Origin: DATBDM01 sp036269915
GTDB taxonomy: Bacteria > Actinomycetota > Thermoleophilia > Solirubrobacterales > Solirubrobacteraceae
Assembly (NCBI GenBank): GCA_036269915.1
Contig: DATBDM010000130.1
Coordinates: forward strand, 1 to 16,303
Direction: 5' to 3'
Length of the DNA stretch: 16,303 bases
Shown here in pieces: positions 8,648 to 16,084 of the stretch; the first letter of the stretch is position 1; every line of letters begins with the position of its first letter. The notes under the pieces were generated by a model, which was not told the DNA's origin, searched no databases, and worked only from the letters and a program-made list of their open reading frames with translations. A program made the position numbers and the translations under genes.

Positions 8648-9897
8648 ACCAGATCCTTTCGCAGCAGCTTCCCCGAGCCCGTGCGCGGCAGTTCACGCGC
8701 GAGCTCGACGGCCTTGGGCACCTTGAAGCGGGCGAGCCGCTCGCGGCAGAACGCCCGCAGCTCCTCGGGCTGCGCGGTGGCGCCGGCGCGCAACACGACG
8801 CGAGCGGCGATCGCCTCGCCCCACTCGTGGTCCGGTCGCGCGAAGACGCCGGCGTCGGCCACGGCGGGGTGTGCGAGCAGCACGGCCTCGACCTCCGCGG
8901 GCGCGACGTTCTCGCCACCGGAGACGATCGTGTCGGACTTGCGGCCGATCACGGTGAGGCGCCCGCGCTCGTCGAGGCGGCCGAGGTCGCCGGTGCGCAG
9001 CGTGCCGCCGCCGGCGACGGTCGCGCCCTCGACGAGGATCTCGCCGTCTGCCTCGAGGCGCACGGTGATCCCGGGCAGCGGCCAGCCGGCGGTCTCCGGC
9101 TCGCCGGGCGCGGAGGTGCAGACCTGCGAGCAGGCCTCCGTGAGGCCGTAGGTCTGCGCGACGGGGACGCCCGCAACCTTGGCGCGCTCGAGCAGCGCCG
9201 GGCCGCTGGGCGCGCCGCCGAGCAGTACCGCGCGCAGCCGCGGCGGGCGCTCGAGGCCGGCATCGAGCATGCGCGCGAGCATCGTCGGCACGAGCGACGC
9301 GAGCGTGACGCCCTCCTGCATCAGCGCGCGGTTGGCCGCGGCGGCGTCGAACGGCGCGGGCAGCAGCTGGGCGGCGGTGCCGTAGACGAGCGAGCGCAGC
9401 AGGACCATCAGCCCGCCGACGTGGGTCAGCGGCATCGGGCACAGCCAGCGCTCCGCGCGGTCGAAGCCGAGCGCGAGCGCCGAGCCGAGCGCGTTGGCCT
9501 CGACGTTGCCCCACGTCAGCTCCACGAGCTTGGGCGCGCTGGTCGTCCCGGACGTGTGCACGGCGAGCACGGCGCCGGGGCCCGCCGGCGCTTCCGCGGC
9601 GGCGCGGCGCGCGGCGCGCTCCTCCTCGGCCAGGCGCAGGTCGATCGGCAGCGCCGCCGCGCCGAGCAGCAGGCACGCGTGCAGGGTGACGGCGAACTCG
9701 ATCCCGGCGGGCAGCTCGATCGCGACGCGGTCGCCGCGGCGCACGCCGCGGGCGGCCAGCCCGGCGGCGGCGGCCTGCGCGCGGGCGTGCAGCTCGGCCC
9801 AGCTCAGGCGCTCGCCCGGGGCGAGCAGCGCGTCGGCGTCCGGGGTGCGGCGGGCGTGGACGGCGAGGAGTGGCTCGGGCGCGGGCGGCACGGCCAT
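8644..9897 (-). CDS. menE: o-Succinylbenzoate-CoA ligase (adenylate-forming enzyme)
   Basis: This 417-residue ANL-superfamily ligase activates o-succinylbenzoate to its CoA thioester with ATP. Visible motifs are the P-loop TSGTTSAPK (115-123, with Ser120 where Gly is usual), QTYGLTEACSQ (248-258), TGDLGRLD (302-309), the hinge region VIGRKSDTIVSGGENVAP (316-333) and the catalytic Lys410 in RTGSGKLLRKDL. It is shorter than most MenE, mainly in the linker around residues 90-110. MenE rather than another acyl-CoA ligase is inferred from size and from menB, menA and menC diverging from it. The start is ATG 9897. GTG 9891 is a plausible alternative because a TAGCCT hexamer lies exactly seven bases before it, the spacing also seen at ilvC. 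It overlaps the downstream methyltransferase by four bases. Confidence 0.88.
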   Translation of the reverse strand: MAVPPAPEPLLAVHARRTPDADALLAPGERLSWAELHARAQAAAAGLAARGVRRGDRVAIELPAGIEFAVTLHACLLLGAAALPIDLRLAEEERAARRAAAEAPAGPGAVLAVHTSGTTSAPKLVELTWGNVEANALGSALALGFDRAERWLCPMPLTHVGGLMVLLRSLVYGTAAQLLPAPFDAAAANRALMQEGVTLASLVPTMLARMLDAGLERPPRLRAVLLGGAPSGPALLERAKVAGVPVAQTYGLTEACSQVCTSAPGEPETAGWPLPGITVRLEADGEILVEGATVAGGGTLRTGDLGRLDERGRLTVIGRKSDTIVSGGENVAPAEVEAVLLAHPAVADAGVFARPDHEWGEAIAARVVLRAGATAQPEELRAFCRERLARFKVPKAVELARELPRTGSGKLLRKDLV

Positions 9898-9942
9898 GAG
9901 GCTAGTCTCAAACGCCCTCGACCCCTTCCCTGGAGGACGCGC
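9898..9942. promoter_or_regulatory. Divergent menE/menB promoter region
   Basis: These 45 bp are all that separate the two start codons. TAGTCT at 9903-9908 on the plus strand fits a TANNNT -10 for menB and would leave a leader of about 30 nt. TAGCCT at 9904-9899 on the minus strand fits a -10 for a leaderless menE starting at GTG 9891. The two hexamers overlap within an imperfect 12-bp palindrome, GAGGCTAGTCTC (9898-9909, one mismatched pair), so opposing polymerases would compete. The palindrome could equally be an operator. Confidence 0.45.
9932..9937 (+). promoter_or_regulatory. Ribosome binding site for menB
   Basis: GGAGGA lies five bases before GTG 9943 and is the clearest Shine-Dalgarno sequence in the window. 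It decides the menB start in favour of GTG 9943 over GTG 9949. Confidence 0.75.
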
Positions 9943-10767
9943 GTGCCCGTGAGCTGGACCTCCGCCGCCGAGTACTCGGACATCCGGTACGAGCTGTCCG
10001 GCGACGGCATCGCCAAGATCACCATCGACCGCCCGGAGGTGCGCAACGCCTTCCGGCCGCAGACGATCGTCGAGATCTCCGGCGCGCTCGAGCGGGCGCG
10101 CGAGGATGCGTCGGTCGGCGTGATCGTGCTCACCGGCGAAGGCCCGCTCGCCTTCTGCTCGGGCGGCGACCAGCGCGTGCGCGGCGACACCGGCTACATC
10201 GCCGAGGGCGCCTCGGTCGGGCGCTTCCACGTGACCGACCTGCACGTCCAGATCCGCCGGCTGCCCAAGCCGGTCGTCGCCATGGTCGCGGGCTACGCGG
10301 TCGGCGGCGGTCAGGTGCTGCAACTCGTCTGCGACCTGGCGATCGCGGCCGACAACGCCCGCTTCGGGCAGACCGGCCCGCGCGTCGGCTCCTTCGACGG
10401 CGGCTTCGGCGCCTCGCTGCTCGCCGCGACGGTCGGCGCGCGCAAGGCGAAGGAGATCTGGTTCCTGTGCCGCCAGTACGACGCGCAGCAGGCGCTCGAG
10501 ATGGGGCTGGTCAACACGGTCGTGCCGCTCGCGGAGCTCGAGGAGGAGACGGTCCGCTGGTGCCGCGAGATGCTCGCGCTCTCCCCCTTCGCCCTGCGGC
10601 TGCTGAAGGCGTCCTTCCACGCCGCCGAGGACGGGATGGCGGGCATCCAGCAGCTCGCGCACGACACCAACCTGCTGTTCTACGCCTCCGAGGAGGCGGC
10701 CGAGGGCCGCGACGCCTACCGGGAGAAGCGCACGCCCGACTTCGAGCGCTTCCCGCGCCGCCCATGA
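9943..10767 (+). CDS. menB: 1,4-Dihydroxy-2-naphthoyl-CoA synthase
   Basis: This 274-residue crotonase-superfamily enzyme cyclises o-succinylbenzoyl-CoA to DHNA-CoA. Oxyanion-hole segments are CSGGDQRVRG (72-81) and GYAVGGGQ (117-124). The block FGQTGPRVGSFDGGFG (141-156) carries Gln143 and Gly145, the arrangement of bicarbonate-dependent (E. coli-like) MenB rather than the Asp-bearing type. The C-terminus EKRTPDFERFPRRP is the usual MenB ending. The start is GTG 9943, five bases after GGAGGA. The stop TGA overlaps the menA ATG by four bases, so the two are coupled. This is the most secure member of the menaquinone set. Confidence 0.97.
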   Translation: MPVSWTSAAEYSDIRYELSGDGIAKITIDRPEVRNAFRPQTIVEISGALERAREDASVGVIVLTGEGPLAFCSGGDQRVRGDTGYIAEGASVGRFHVTDLHVQIRRLPKPVVAMVAGYAVGGGQVLQLVCDLAIAADNARFGQTGPRVGSFDGGFGASLLAATVGARKAKEIWFLCRQYDAQQALEMGLVNTVVPLAELEEETVRWCREMLALSPFALRLLKASFHAAEDGMAGIQQLAHDTNLLFYASEEAAEGRDAYREKRTPDFERFPRRP

Positions 10768-11684
10768 GCACCCACACCGCCCAGCCCACCGAACGCCCGG
10801 ATCCGCTGCGGATCTGGCTGATGGCCGCGCGTCCGCGGACGCTGCCCGCGGCCGTCGCGCCCGTCCTCGTCGGCACGGCGCTCGCCGCGACGGAGGGCAC
10901 CTTCCATCCGCTGCGCTTCGTCGCCGCGATGCTCGGCGCGCTGCTGATCCAGGTCGGCACGAACCTCTCCAACGACTACTCCGACGCGCGCCGCGGCGCC
11001 GACACCGAGGACCGGCTCGGCCCGGTGCGCGTCACCGCGGGCGGGCTCGTCCCGCCCCGCCAGGTGCTCGTCGCCACCTACGTGGCGTTCGGCCTCGCCG
11101 TGCTCGTCGGCGTCTACCTCGTGGTCACCGCGGGCTGGCAGCTGCTGCTCGTCGGCGCCGCGTCGATCCTCGCCGGCGTGCTCTACACGGGCGGGCCGCG
11201 GCCGTACGGCTACGAGGGGCTCGGCGACCTGTTCGTGTTCCTGTTCTTCGGCATCGTCGCCGTCTCGGGCTCCTACTTCGCGCAGACCTCGCACATGGAG
11301 TGGGAGGCGCTCGTGCTGTCGGTCCCGGTCGGGATGCTCGCCGCCGCGCTGCTGATGGTCAACAACACGCGCGACCTCGAGACCGACCGCCGGGCGGGCA
11401 AGCGGACGATCGCGGTACGACTGGGGCGGGCGCGGGCGCGCGGCATCTACGCCGCCGAGGTCTACCTCGCGTTCTTCGTCGCGCAGATCCCGTGGATCGC
11501 CGGCGCCGAGGACCTGTCGCCGTGGCTGCTGCTCGTGTTCCTCGCGCTGCCGCTCGCCGCGCCGATCGTCCGCACCGTCCGCGCGCGCACCGACGGCCCG
11601 TCGCTCAACGGCGCGCTCGCGAAGACCGGGCTGCTGCAGCTCGTCTTCTGCGTGTTGCTCTCGGCGGGCATCCTCGCGAGCTGA
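10764..11684 (+). CDS. menA: 1,4-Dihydroxy-2-naphthoate polyprenyltransferase
   Basis: This 306-residue UbiA-superfamily membrane enzyme attaches the polyprenyl tail to 1,4-dihydroxy-2-naphthoate, giving demethylmenaquinone. The two Asp-rich Mg2+/diphosphate-binding motifs are NLSNDYSDARRG (67-78) and NNTRDLETDRRAGKRT (200-215). RPRTLPAAVAPVLVGTALA (23-41) is the characteristic first helix, and about eight to nine hydrophobic segments follow to the C-terminus. The ATG at 10764 overlaps the menB stop (ATGA), and the TGA at 11682-11684 abuts the menC GTG, so menB-menA-menC reads as one translationally linked unit. Confidence 0.96.
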   Translation: MSTHTAQPTERPDPLRIWLMAARPRTLPAAVAPVLVGTALAATEGTFHPLRFVAAMLGALLIQVGTNLSNDYSDARRGADTEDRLGPVRVTAGGLVPPRQVLVATYVAFGLAVLVGVYLVVTAGWQLLLVGAASILAGVLYTGGPRPYGYEGLGDLFVFLFFGIVAVSGSYFAQTSHMEWEALVLSVPVGMLAAALLMVNNTRDLETDRRAGKRTIAVRLGRARARGIYAAEVYLAFFVAQIPWIAGAEDLSPWLLLVFLALPLAAPIVRTVRARTDGPSLNGALAKTGLLQLVFCVLLSAGILAS

Positions 11685-12725
11685 GTGGCCCGGCTCGCCG
11701 TCCAGACCGTCCGCCTCGCGCTGCGCACGCCGCTGCGCACCGCCTGGGGCACGCTCGAGCGGCGCGAGCTGCTGCGCGTCCGGCTGGAGTTCGGCGGGGA
11801 CGACTGGGGCGAGGGCGAGGCCGCGCCGCTCGAGTCCTACGACGGCGTCCCGCTGGCCGCGGTGCGCGCGGCGCTCGACGCCTACGGCGCGGTGCTCGAA
11901 GGCGTCGACGCCGACGCCACGCACGCCGAGGTCCTCGCCCGCTGCGCCGGCGAGCGGGCGCTGCCGCAGGCGCTCGCCGCGATCGACATGGCGCTCTGGG
12001 ACCGCACGGGGCGCGCCGCCGGACAGCCGGTCGCGCGGCTGCTCGCCGAGGACGCCGCGGCCTCGGTGGCCGTCAACGCGACGATCGGCGCCGAGGACCG
12101 CGCGGGCGCCGCGGAGGCGGCGGCGCGGGCGGTCGCCGAGGGCTTCGCCTGCGTGAAGGTCAAGGCGGGCGTCGGCGACGACGGCGGCCGCTTCGCCGCG
12201 GTGCGCGCCGCGATCGGGCCGCGCGTCGCGCTGCGGGCGGACGCCAACGGCGCGTGGGCGTCCGCGCGCGAGGCGCTCGCCAACCTGCGCGTGCTGGCCG
12301 GCGCCGAGCTCGAGCTCTGCGAGGAGCCGGTGCACGGCGTCGCCGGGCTGCTCGCCGTGCGGATGGAGTCGCCGGTGCCGATCGCGATGGACGAGACGGC
12401 CGCCGAGCACGGCGCGGCCGGCTCGGGGGCGGCCGACGCGGTGTGCCTGAAGGTCGCGCGCTGCGGGGGGATCAGCGGCGCCCTCGCGGAGGCCGCCGCC
12501 GCGCGCGCGGCCGGCTCGGCGGTCTACGTCGCATCGTCGTTCGACGGCCCGCTCGGCGTCGCCGCGGGCGTCCACGTCGCCGCCGCGCTGGCGGCCTCCG
12601 GCCCCGTCGCCCCGTGCGGCCTGGCCACGCTGCGCGCCTTCGCGAACCCGGCCGCCCACCCGTCCCTCCTCACCCCGCGCGACGGCGCCATCCCGGTCCC
12701 GCAGGGCCCTGGCCTCCTGGCCTGA
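11685..12725 (+). CDS. menC: o-Succinylbenzoate synthase
   Basis: This 346-residue enolase-superfamily enzyme dehydrates SHCHC to o-succinylbenzoate. The superfamily residues are all visible: the KxK pair Lys158/Lys160 (VKVKAG), metal ligands Asp186 (RADANGAW), Glu213 or Glu214 (LCEEP) and Asp236 (AMDET), and the opposite acid/base Lys256 (VCLKVARCGG). The N-terminal capping domain spans about residues 1-110. The start is GTG 11685, placed directly after the menA TGA with no spacer and no evident ribosome-binding site. Related dipeptide epimerases share this fold, but the surrounding men genes make OSB synthase much more likely. A strong palindrome follows 20 bases after the stop. Confidence 0.93.
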   Translation: MARLAVQTVRLALRTPLRTAWGTLERRELLRVRLEFGGDDWGEGEAAPLESYDGVPLAAVRAALDAYGAVLEGVDADATHAEVLARCAGERALPQALAAIDMALWDRTGRAAGQPVARLLAEDAAASVAVNATIGAEDRAGAAEAAARAVAEGFACVKVKAGVGDDGGRFAAVRAAIGPRVALRADANGAWASAREALANLRVLAGAELELCEEPVHGVAGLLAVRMESPVPIAMDETAAEHGAAGSGAADAVCLKVARCGGISGALAEAAAARAAGSAVYVASSFDGPLGVAAGVHVAAALAASGPVAPCGLATLRAFANPAAHPSLLTPRDGAIPVPQGPGLLA

Positions 12726-12732
12726 ATCGTTA

Positions 12733-12769
12733 ACCCCGTATGAAGGGGTCTGGCCCCTTCATGAAGGGG
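12733..12769. repeat. Nested short repeats TGAAGGGG / CCCCTTCA around the terminator
   Basis: TGAAGGGG occurs at 12741-12748 and again at 12762-12769, with its complement CCCCTTCA at 12754-12761. ACCCC at 12733-12737 can also pair with GGGGT at 12745-12749. The 5' copy could therefore pair with the left arm of the big palindrome and compete with it. Confidence 0.5.
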
Positions 12770-12777
12770 CCAGACCC
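12746..12777. terminator. Perfect 32-nt palindrome, probable bidirectional terminator between menC and menH
   Basis: GGGTCTGGCCCCTTCA at 12746-12761 is followed at once by its exact reverse complement at 12762-12777. The arms are 16 bp with no mismatch and no spacer, so a hairpin would have a few open bases at the tip. On the plus strand TCTTT follows, a short T-rich tract; the minus side has only CTTCATAC. The two flanking genes converge here, and the menH stop codon is three bases away, which fits a shared terminator. Overlapping shorter inverted repeats upstream allow alternative folds. It could also be a copy of a dispersed palindromic repeat. Confidence 0.7.
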
Positions 12778-12780
12778 TCT

Positions 12781-13503
12781 TTAGGTGGTGATCGCCGCGG
12801 CGACGAGGTCCGGGCGCTCCAGGTGCGCCGCGTGGCCGGTGCCCGGGATGATCTCCAGGCGCGCGCCGGGGATGCGCTCGGCCATCCGCTCGGCGATGGC
12901 GCGGAACTTCGCGTCGCGCTCGCCCGCCAGCAGCACGACCGGCATCGGCAGCTCGCCGAGGCGGTCCCAGAGCGACGGGAGTGCGCCGGTGCCGAGGCCG
13001 CGCAGGGCGTCGGCCAGACCCGCCGGCGTGTTGCGCAGCCGGTCCGCGTGCGCGGCCGCGCGCACGCGCTCGGGCTGACCCTCCCAGAGCGGCAGCCGGC
13101 CCCACTCGTCCGCGAACGCCTCCACCCCGATCGCCTCGATGCGGTCCGCGAGCGCGTCGTCGGCGCGCCGGCGCTCCTCCCGCTCGCTCGCGTCGGCGAG
13201 TCCCGGGCTGGCCCCGAGCAGCACGAGCCGCCGCACGCGCTCCGGCCGCGCGAGCGCCGCGTGCAGCGCGATCCGCCCGCCCATCGAGTAGCCCGCGAGC
13301 ACGTGCGGCTCGTCGACCAGCGCGCGCAGGTAGGCGAGCGTCGCAGCGAGCGATGCCGGCCGGCGCTCGCCCATCTGGCCGTGCCCAGGGAGGTCGGGAG
13401 CGACGGCGCGATAGCGTCCGTCGAGCGCCGCGACGGTCCGACGCCAGCTCTGCCGGGTCTGGCTGAAGCCGTGCAACAGGACGAGCGGCGGGCGCACGCG
13501 CAC
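12781..13503 (-). CDS. menH: 2-Succinyl-6-hydroxy-2,4-cyclohexadiene-1-carboxylate synthase (alpha/beta hydrolase)
   Basis: This 240-residue alpha/beta-hydrolase should remove pyruvate from SEPHCHC, the MenD product, to give SHCHC for MenC. LVLLHGFSQTRQSW (7-20) forms the oxyanion region, GYSMGGR (71-77) holds the nucleophile Ser73, and Asp197 (GERDAKF) and His224 (GTGHAAHLERP) complete the triad. Size and motifs fit MenH, and the gene lies between menC and menD; generic alpha/beta hydrolases look similar, so the name leans on context. The only in-frame starts near the homology are GTG 13503 and GTG 13497; I chose the first. This leaves three bases to the divergent menD ATG, so its promoter must lie within menD. 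The TAA stop is three bases from the palindrome. Confidence 0.88.
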   Translation of the reverse strand: MRVRPPLVLLHGFSQTRQSWRRTVAALDGRYRAVAPDLPGHGQMGERRPASLAATLAYLRALVDEPHVLAGYSMGGRIALHAALARPERVRRLVLLGASPGLADASEREERRRADDALADRIEAIGVEAFADEWGRLPLWEGQPERVRAAAHADRLRNTPAGLADALRGLGTGALPSLWDRLGELPMPVVLLAGERDAKFRAIAERMAERIPGARLEIIPGTGHAAHLERPDLVAAAITT

Positions 13504-13506
13504 ATC

Positions 13507-15255
13507 ATGACCACCCCCCGCGACACCTACCTCGGCCTGAGGGCCTTCGTCGACGAGCTCGCGCGCTGCGGGATGCGCGAGTCGTGCACCTCGCCCGGCT
13601 CGCGCTCGACGCCGCTCGTGCTCTCGCTCGTCGCCGACGAGCGCATCCGCTCGACCTCGCACATCGACGAGCGCTCCGGCGCCTTCTTCGCGCTCGGCCT
13701 GGCCAAGGCCAGCGGTCGGCCGGTCGCTCTGGCCTGCACATCCGGGACCGCGGCGGCCAACTACGTGCCGGCGGTGATCGAGGCCCACGAGGCCCGTGTC
13801 CCGCTGCTCGTCCTGACCGCCGACCGCCCGCCGGAGCTGCGCCAGCTCGGCGCCGGGCAGGCGATCGACCAGGTCAAGCTCTACGGCTCGGCGGCCAAGT
13901 GGTTCGTCGAGGTCGACGCGCACGCGGCGACCCCCGAGCGCGTCCGCTGGCTGCGCCAGCTCGCCTGCCGCGCCTACTGGACGGCGCTCGACGGCCGCCC
14001 CGGCCCGGTGCATCTGAACTTCTCGCTGCGCGAGCCGCTGGTGCTCGACCACCCGCTCGAGGCCGACGAGCCGGGCGGCGGTGGCCGCGACGGCGGGCGC
14101 CCGTGGGTGACGCGGCCGCGCGCGGTCGTCGAGCCGTCGGCCGCCGCGCTCGAGGGCCTGAGCGCCGAGCTCAAGACGCGCCGGCGCGCGGTCCTGGTCG
14201 CCGGCCGCGCCGAGCGCGACCCCAAGCTCGGCGAGGCGCTCGGCGCGTTCGCGGAGCGCGCGCGGATCCCGCTGCTCGCCGACCCGCTGTCGGGCGGTCG
14301 CCGCGGCCCGGCCGCGATCGCGCACTACGACGCGCTGCTGCGCGACCCGGGCTGGGCGCAGGAGCACGCGCCGGACCTCGTCATCCGCGTGGGCGACCTG
14401 CCGACCTCCAAGCCGCTGCGCCAGTGGCTGCACGGCCTCGACGGCGCGCTGCAGGTCGCGCTCGATCCGGAGGGCGCCTGGCAGGATCCGGCCGGCGCGG
14501 TGGGGACGATCGTCGCCGCCGACCCGCGGCGGACGATCGAGGCGCTCTCGGACCGCCTCCCCCGCCGCCGCGACCCCAACTACCTCGAGCGCTTCAAGCG
14601 CGCCGACCACGCCGCCGCCACGGCGATCGCACACGTCCTCGGCGCGGCCGGGGTCAGCGAGCCGCGGATCGCCGCCGAGCTCGGCGCCCGCCTGCCCGAG
14701 GCGGCCACCCTGCTGACCGCCTCGTCAATGCCGATCCGCGACGTCGAGACGTTCTTCCCGGCGCGCCACGCGCCGCCGCGGGTGCTCGCCAACCGCGGCG
14801 CGAACGGGATCGACGGCACGGTCTCCACCGCGTTCGGCATCGCCGCCGCCGCGCGCGGGCCGGTGATCGCGCTGCTCGGCGACGTCGCGCTCGCCCACGA
14901 CGTCGGCGGGCTGCTCGCGGCGCGCCGGACCCGGACCAAGCTCACGATCGTCCTGCTCGACAACGACGGCGGCGGCATCTTCGACTTCCTGCCGGTCTCG
15001 CGAACCGAGCCCCGCGAGGCCTATGTCGAGCACGTCGCGACCCCGCACGGGCTCGACTTCGCCCACGCCGCCGCGCTCTACGGCTGCGGCTACGAGGCGG
15101 TCGCCGACATGGACGGCTTCCGCGCCGCGCTCGAACGCGCCCTCGCCGGCGAGCGGACGTCGATCGTGGCCGTGCGCACGGACCGCCCGGCCAACGTCGC
15201 CCTCCATGCCGAGGTCTGGGACGCCGTCGCGCGGTCCGTCCGGCACGCGGCCTAG
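13507..15255 (+). CDS. menD: SEPHCHC synthase (2-succinyl-5-enolpyruvyl-6-hydroxy-3-cyclohexene-1-carboxylate synthase)
   Basis: This 582-residue thiamine-diphosphate enzyme condenses isochorismate with 2-oxoglutarate, the first committed step of classical menaquinone synthesis. The N-terminal CTSPGSRSTPLVLSL and HIDERSGAFFALGLAKAS blocks are MenD signatures, with Glu55 the ThDP-activating glutamate. A central transhydrogenase-like domain follows at about 190-350. The C-terminal ThDP/Mg2+ motif runs from Gly458-Asp459 (LLGDVALAHD) to LLDNDGGGIFDFLPV (Asn486, with Asp487 where Asn is commoner). The start is ATG 13507; the frame is open upstream but reads as a shadow of menH. No clear ribosome-binding site is seen, and the divergent menH start is three bases away, so its promoter must lie within menH. 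Confidence 0.96.
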   Translation: MTTPRDTYLGLRAFVDELARCGMRESCTSPGSRSTPLVLSLVADERIRSTSHIDERSGAFFALGLAKASGRPVALACTSGTAAANYVPAVIEAHEARVPLLVLTADRPPELRQLGAGQAIDQVKLYGSAAKWFVEVDAHAATPERVRWLRQLACRAYWTALDGRPGPVHLNFSLREPLVLDHPLEADEPGGGGRDGGRPWVTRPRAVVEPSAAALEGLSAELKTRRRAVLVAGRAERDPKLGEALGAFAERARIPLLADPLSGGRRGPAAIAHYDALLRDPGWAQEHAPDLVIRVGDLPTSKPLRQWLHGLDGALQVALDPEGAWQDPAGAVGTIVAADPRRTIEALSDRLPRRRDPNYLERFKRADHAAATAIAHVLGAAGVSEPRIAAELGARLPEAATLLTASSMPIRDVETFFPARHAPPRVLANRGANGIDGTVSTAFGIAAAARGPVIALLGDVALAHDVGGLLAARRTRTKLTIVLLDNDGGGIFDFLPVSRTEPREAYVEHVATPHGLDFAHAAALYGCGYEAVADMDGFRAALERALAGERTSIVAVRTDRPANVALHAEVWDAVARSVRHAA

Positions 15256-15258
15256 CGT
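15253..15258 (+). promoter_or_regulatory. Putative -10 element before the small SH3-like gene
   Basis: TAGCGT overlaps the menD stop codon and ends nine bases before ATG 15268, so a transcript would be leaderless or nearly so. It matches TANNNT, but there is no evident -35. Confidence 0.3.
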
Positions 15259-15267
15259 GGCCGCGCG

Positions 15268-15537
15268 ATGGACCAGCCGACGCTGATCGACATCGCGCCG
15301 ACGAGCGGCGAGGCGGCGCCGGCCGAGCCGCGCCGGCAGACCTCCAAGGGCATCGCGGCCGGCGACATCGTGCTCGTCGACAAGAAGGGCCGCCGCTTCC
15401 ACGCCCAGGTGGTGGAGCTCGAGCAACTCGACTCCGGGCGCTTCGAGCTCTCGGTGCGCCCGCTCGACTCGAGGATCTCGTGGCGGACCGCGTCCGTGCG
15501 CGAGGTCGTCGAGGTGTGGCGGCGATCCCGCCGCTGA
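15268..15537 (+). CDS. Small conserved-looking protein with SH3/KOW-like beta-barrel segment
   Basis: This 89-residue soluble protein has unknown function. Residues 1-27 are Ala/Pro/Glu-rich and probably disordered. From residue 28, KGIAAGDIVLVDKKGRRFHA followed by alternating polar and hydrophobic strands (QVVELEQ, FELSVRPL, ISWRTASVREVVEVWRR) looks like a small beta-barrel ending in a basic tail. The 'GD.VLV.DKKGRRF' start resembles the N-terminal barrel of TrmI-type tRNA methyltransferases and KOW-like RNA-binding modules, so a nucleic-acid-binding role is possible but only suggested. The ATG at 15268 is 12 bases after the menD stop. Base composition matches its neighbours, and no partner gene is evident. 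Confidence 0.65.
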   Translation: MDQPTLIDIAPTSGEAAPAEPRRQTSKGIAAGDIVLVDKKGRRFHAQVVELEQLDSGRFELSVRPLDSRISWRTASVREVVEVWRRSRR

Positions 15538-15587
15538 ACGCGACCGTTTCCTCGCGCGTATCCCTGGGGTAGCAATCCCGGAACTCG

Positions 15588-16083
15588 ATGTCTGGTCGGC
15601 TCACGCCATCCGGGCTCGCCACGCTCACGGAGCTCCACGCCAGCACAGCGGCGGCCGAGCGCCGTGCGGCGCTGCTGGGGCGACCGTTCGCGGTCGTCAT
15701 GGTCGCGCTCGCGGGGCTGCCCCTCGTCAACGCCCGCGACGGCTACGCCGCCGGGCGACGCGCTGATCGAGCTGGCGTGTGCCGCGGCCGCCGACGTCGC
15801 GCGCCGGCACGCCGCGACGCCGGGCCGCCATGGCGCGGCCCGCCTCGCGCTGGTCCTGCCCGACGCGGGCGCGGACAAGGCGCGGGCGCTCGCCGGCGCC
15901 CTGTGCGAGGCGCTGCCGCCTGCCGCGGGGGCCGAGCTCGCGATCGCCGTGCGCCGGCCGGCGGAGTCGGGCGACCAGGTGCTCCAGCGCGCCCGCAACG
16001 CGCTGCGGCACGCCGATCCCGCGCCGGCCGTGCCTGTCTCCCTACTGCGCGTCGTGGCCGAAGGCGAGCCCCAGCCCCACTAG
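15588..16083 (+). pseudogene. Degenerate GGDEF-domain protein interrupted by an apparent one-base frameshift
   Basis: From ATG 15588 the frame reads a short N-terminal helix (SGLATLTELHASTAAAERR) and then GRPFAVVMVALAGLPLVNAR and DGYAAG, which align with the start of a GGDEF domain. After 15753-15755 (GGG) the similarity continues one frame over: GDALIELACAAAADVARRH, LALVLPDAGADKARALAGAL and SGDQVLQRARNALRHADP, to TAG 16081-16083. Removing one G restores AAGDALIEL and a protein of about 164 residues. The GGDEF signature itself is GAARL before LALVLPDA, and the metal-binding Asp of the first strand is Ala, so no diguanylate cyclase activity is expected even if intact. Sequencing error in the G run, true inactivation or programmed shifting cannot be separated here. 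Confidence 0.65.
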
Positions 16084-16084
16084 C

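Noticed and set aside
9898..10662. Upstream extension of the menE frame across menB
   Set aside because: The extension reads as low-complexity sequence antisense to menB, whereas adenylate-forming-enzyme homology begins near ATG 9897/GTG 9891.
13504..14634. Upstream extension of the menH frame antisense to menD
   Set aside because: No hydrolase-like sequence lies upstream of GTG 13503, and menD on the plus strand is fully supported.
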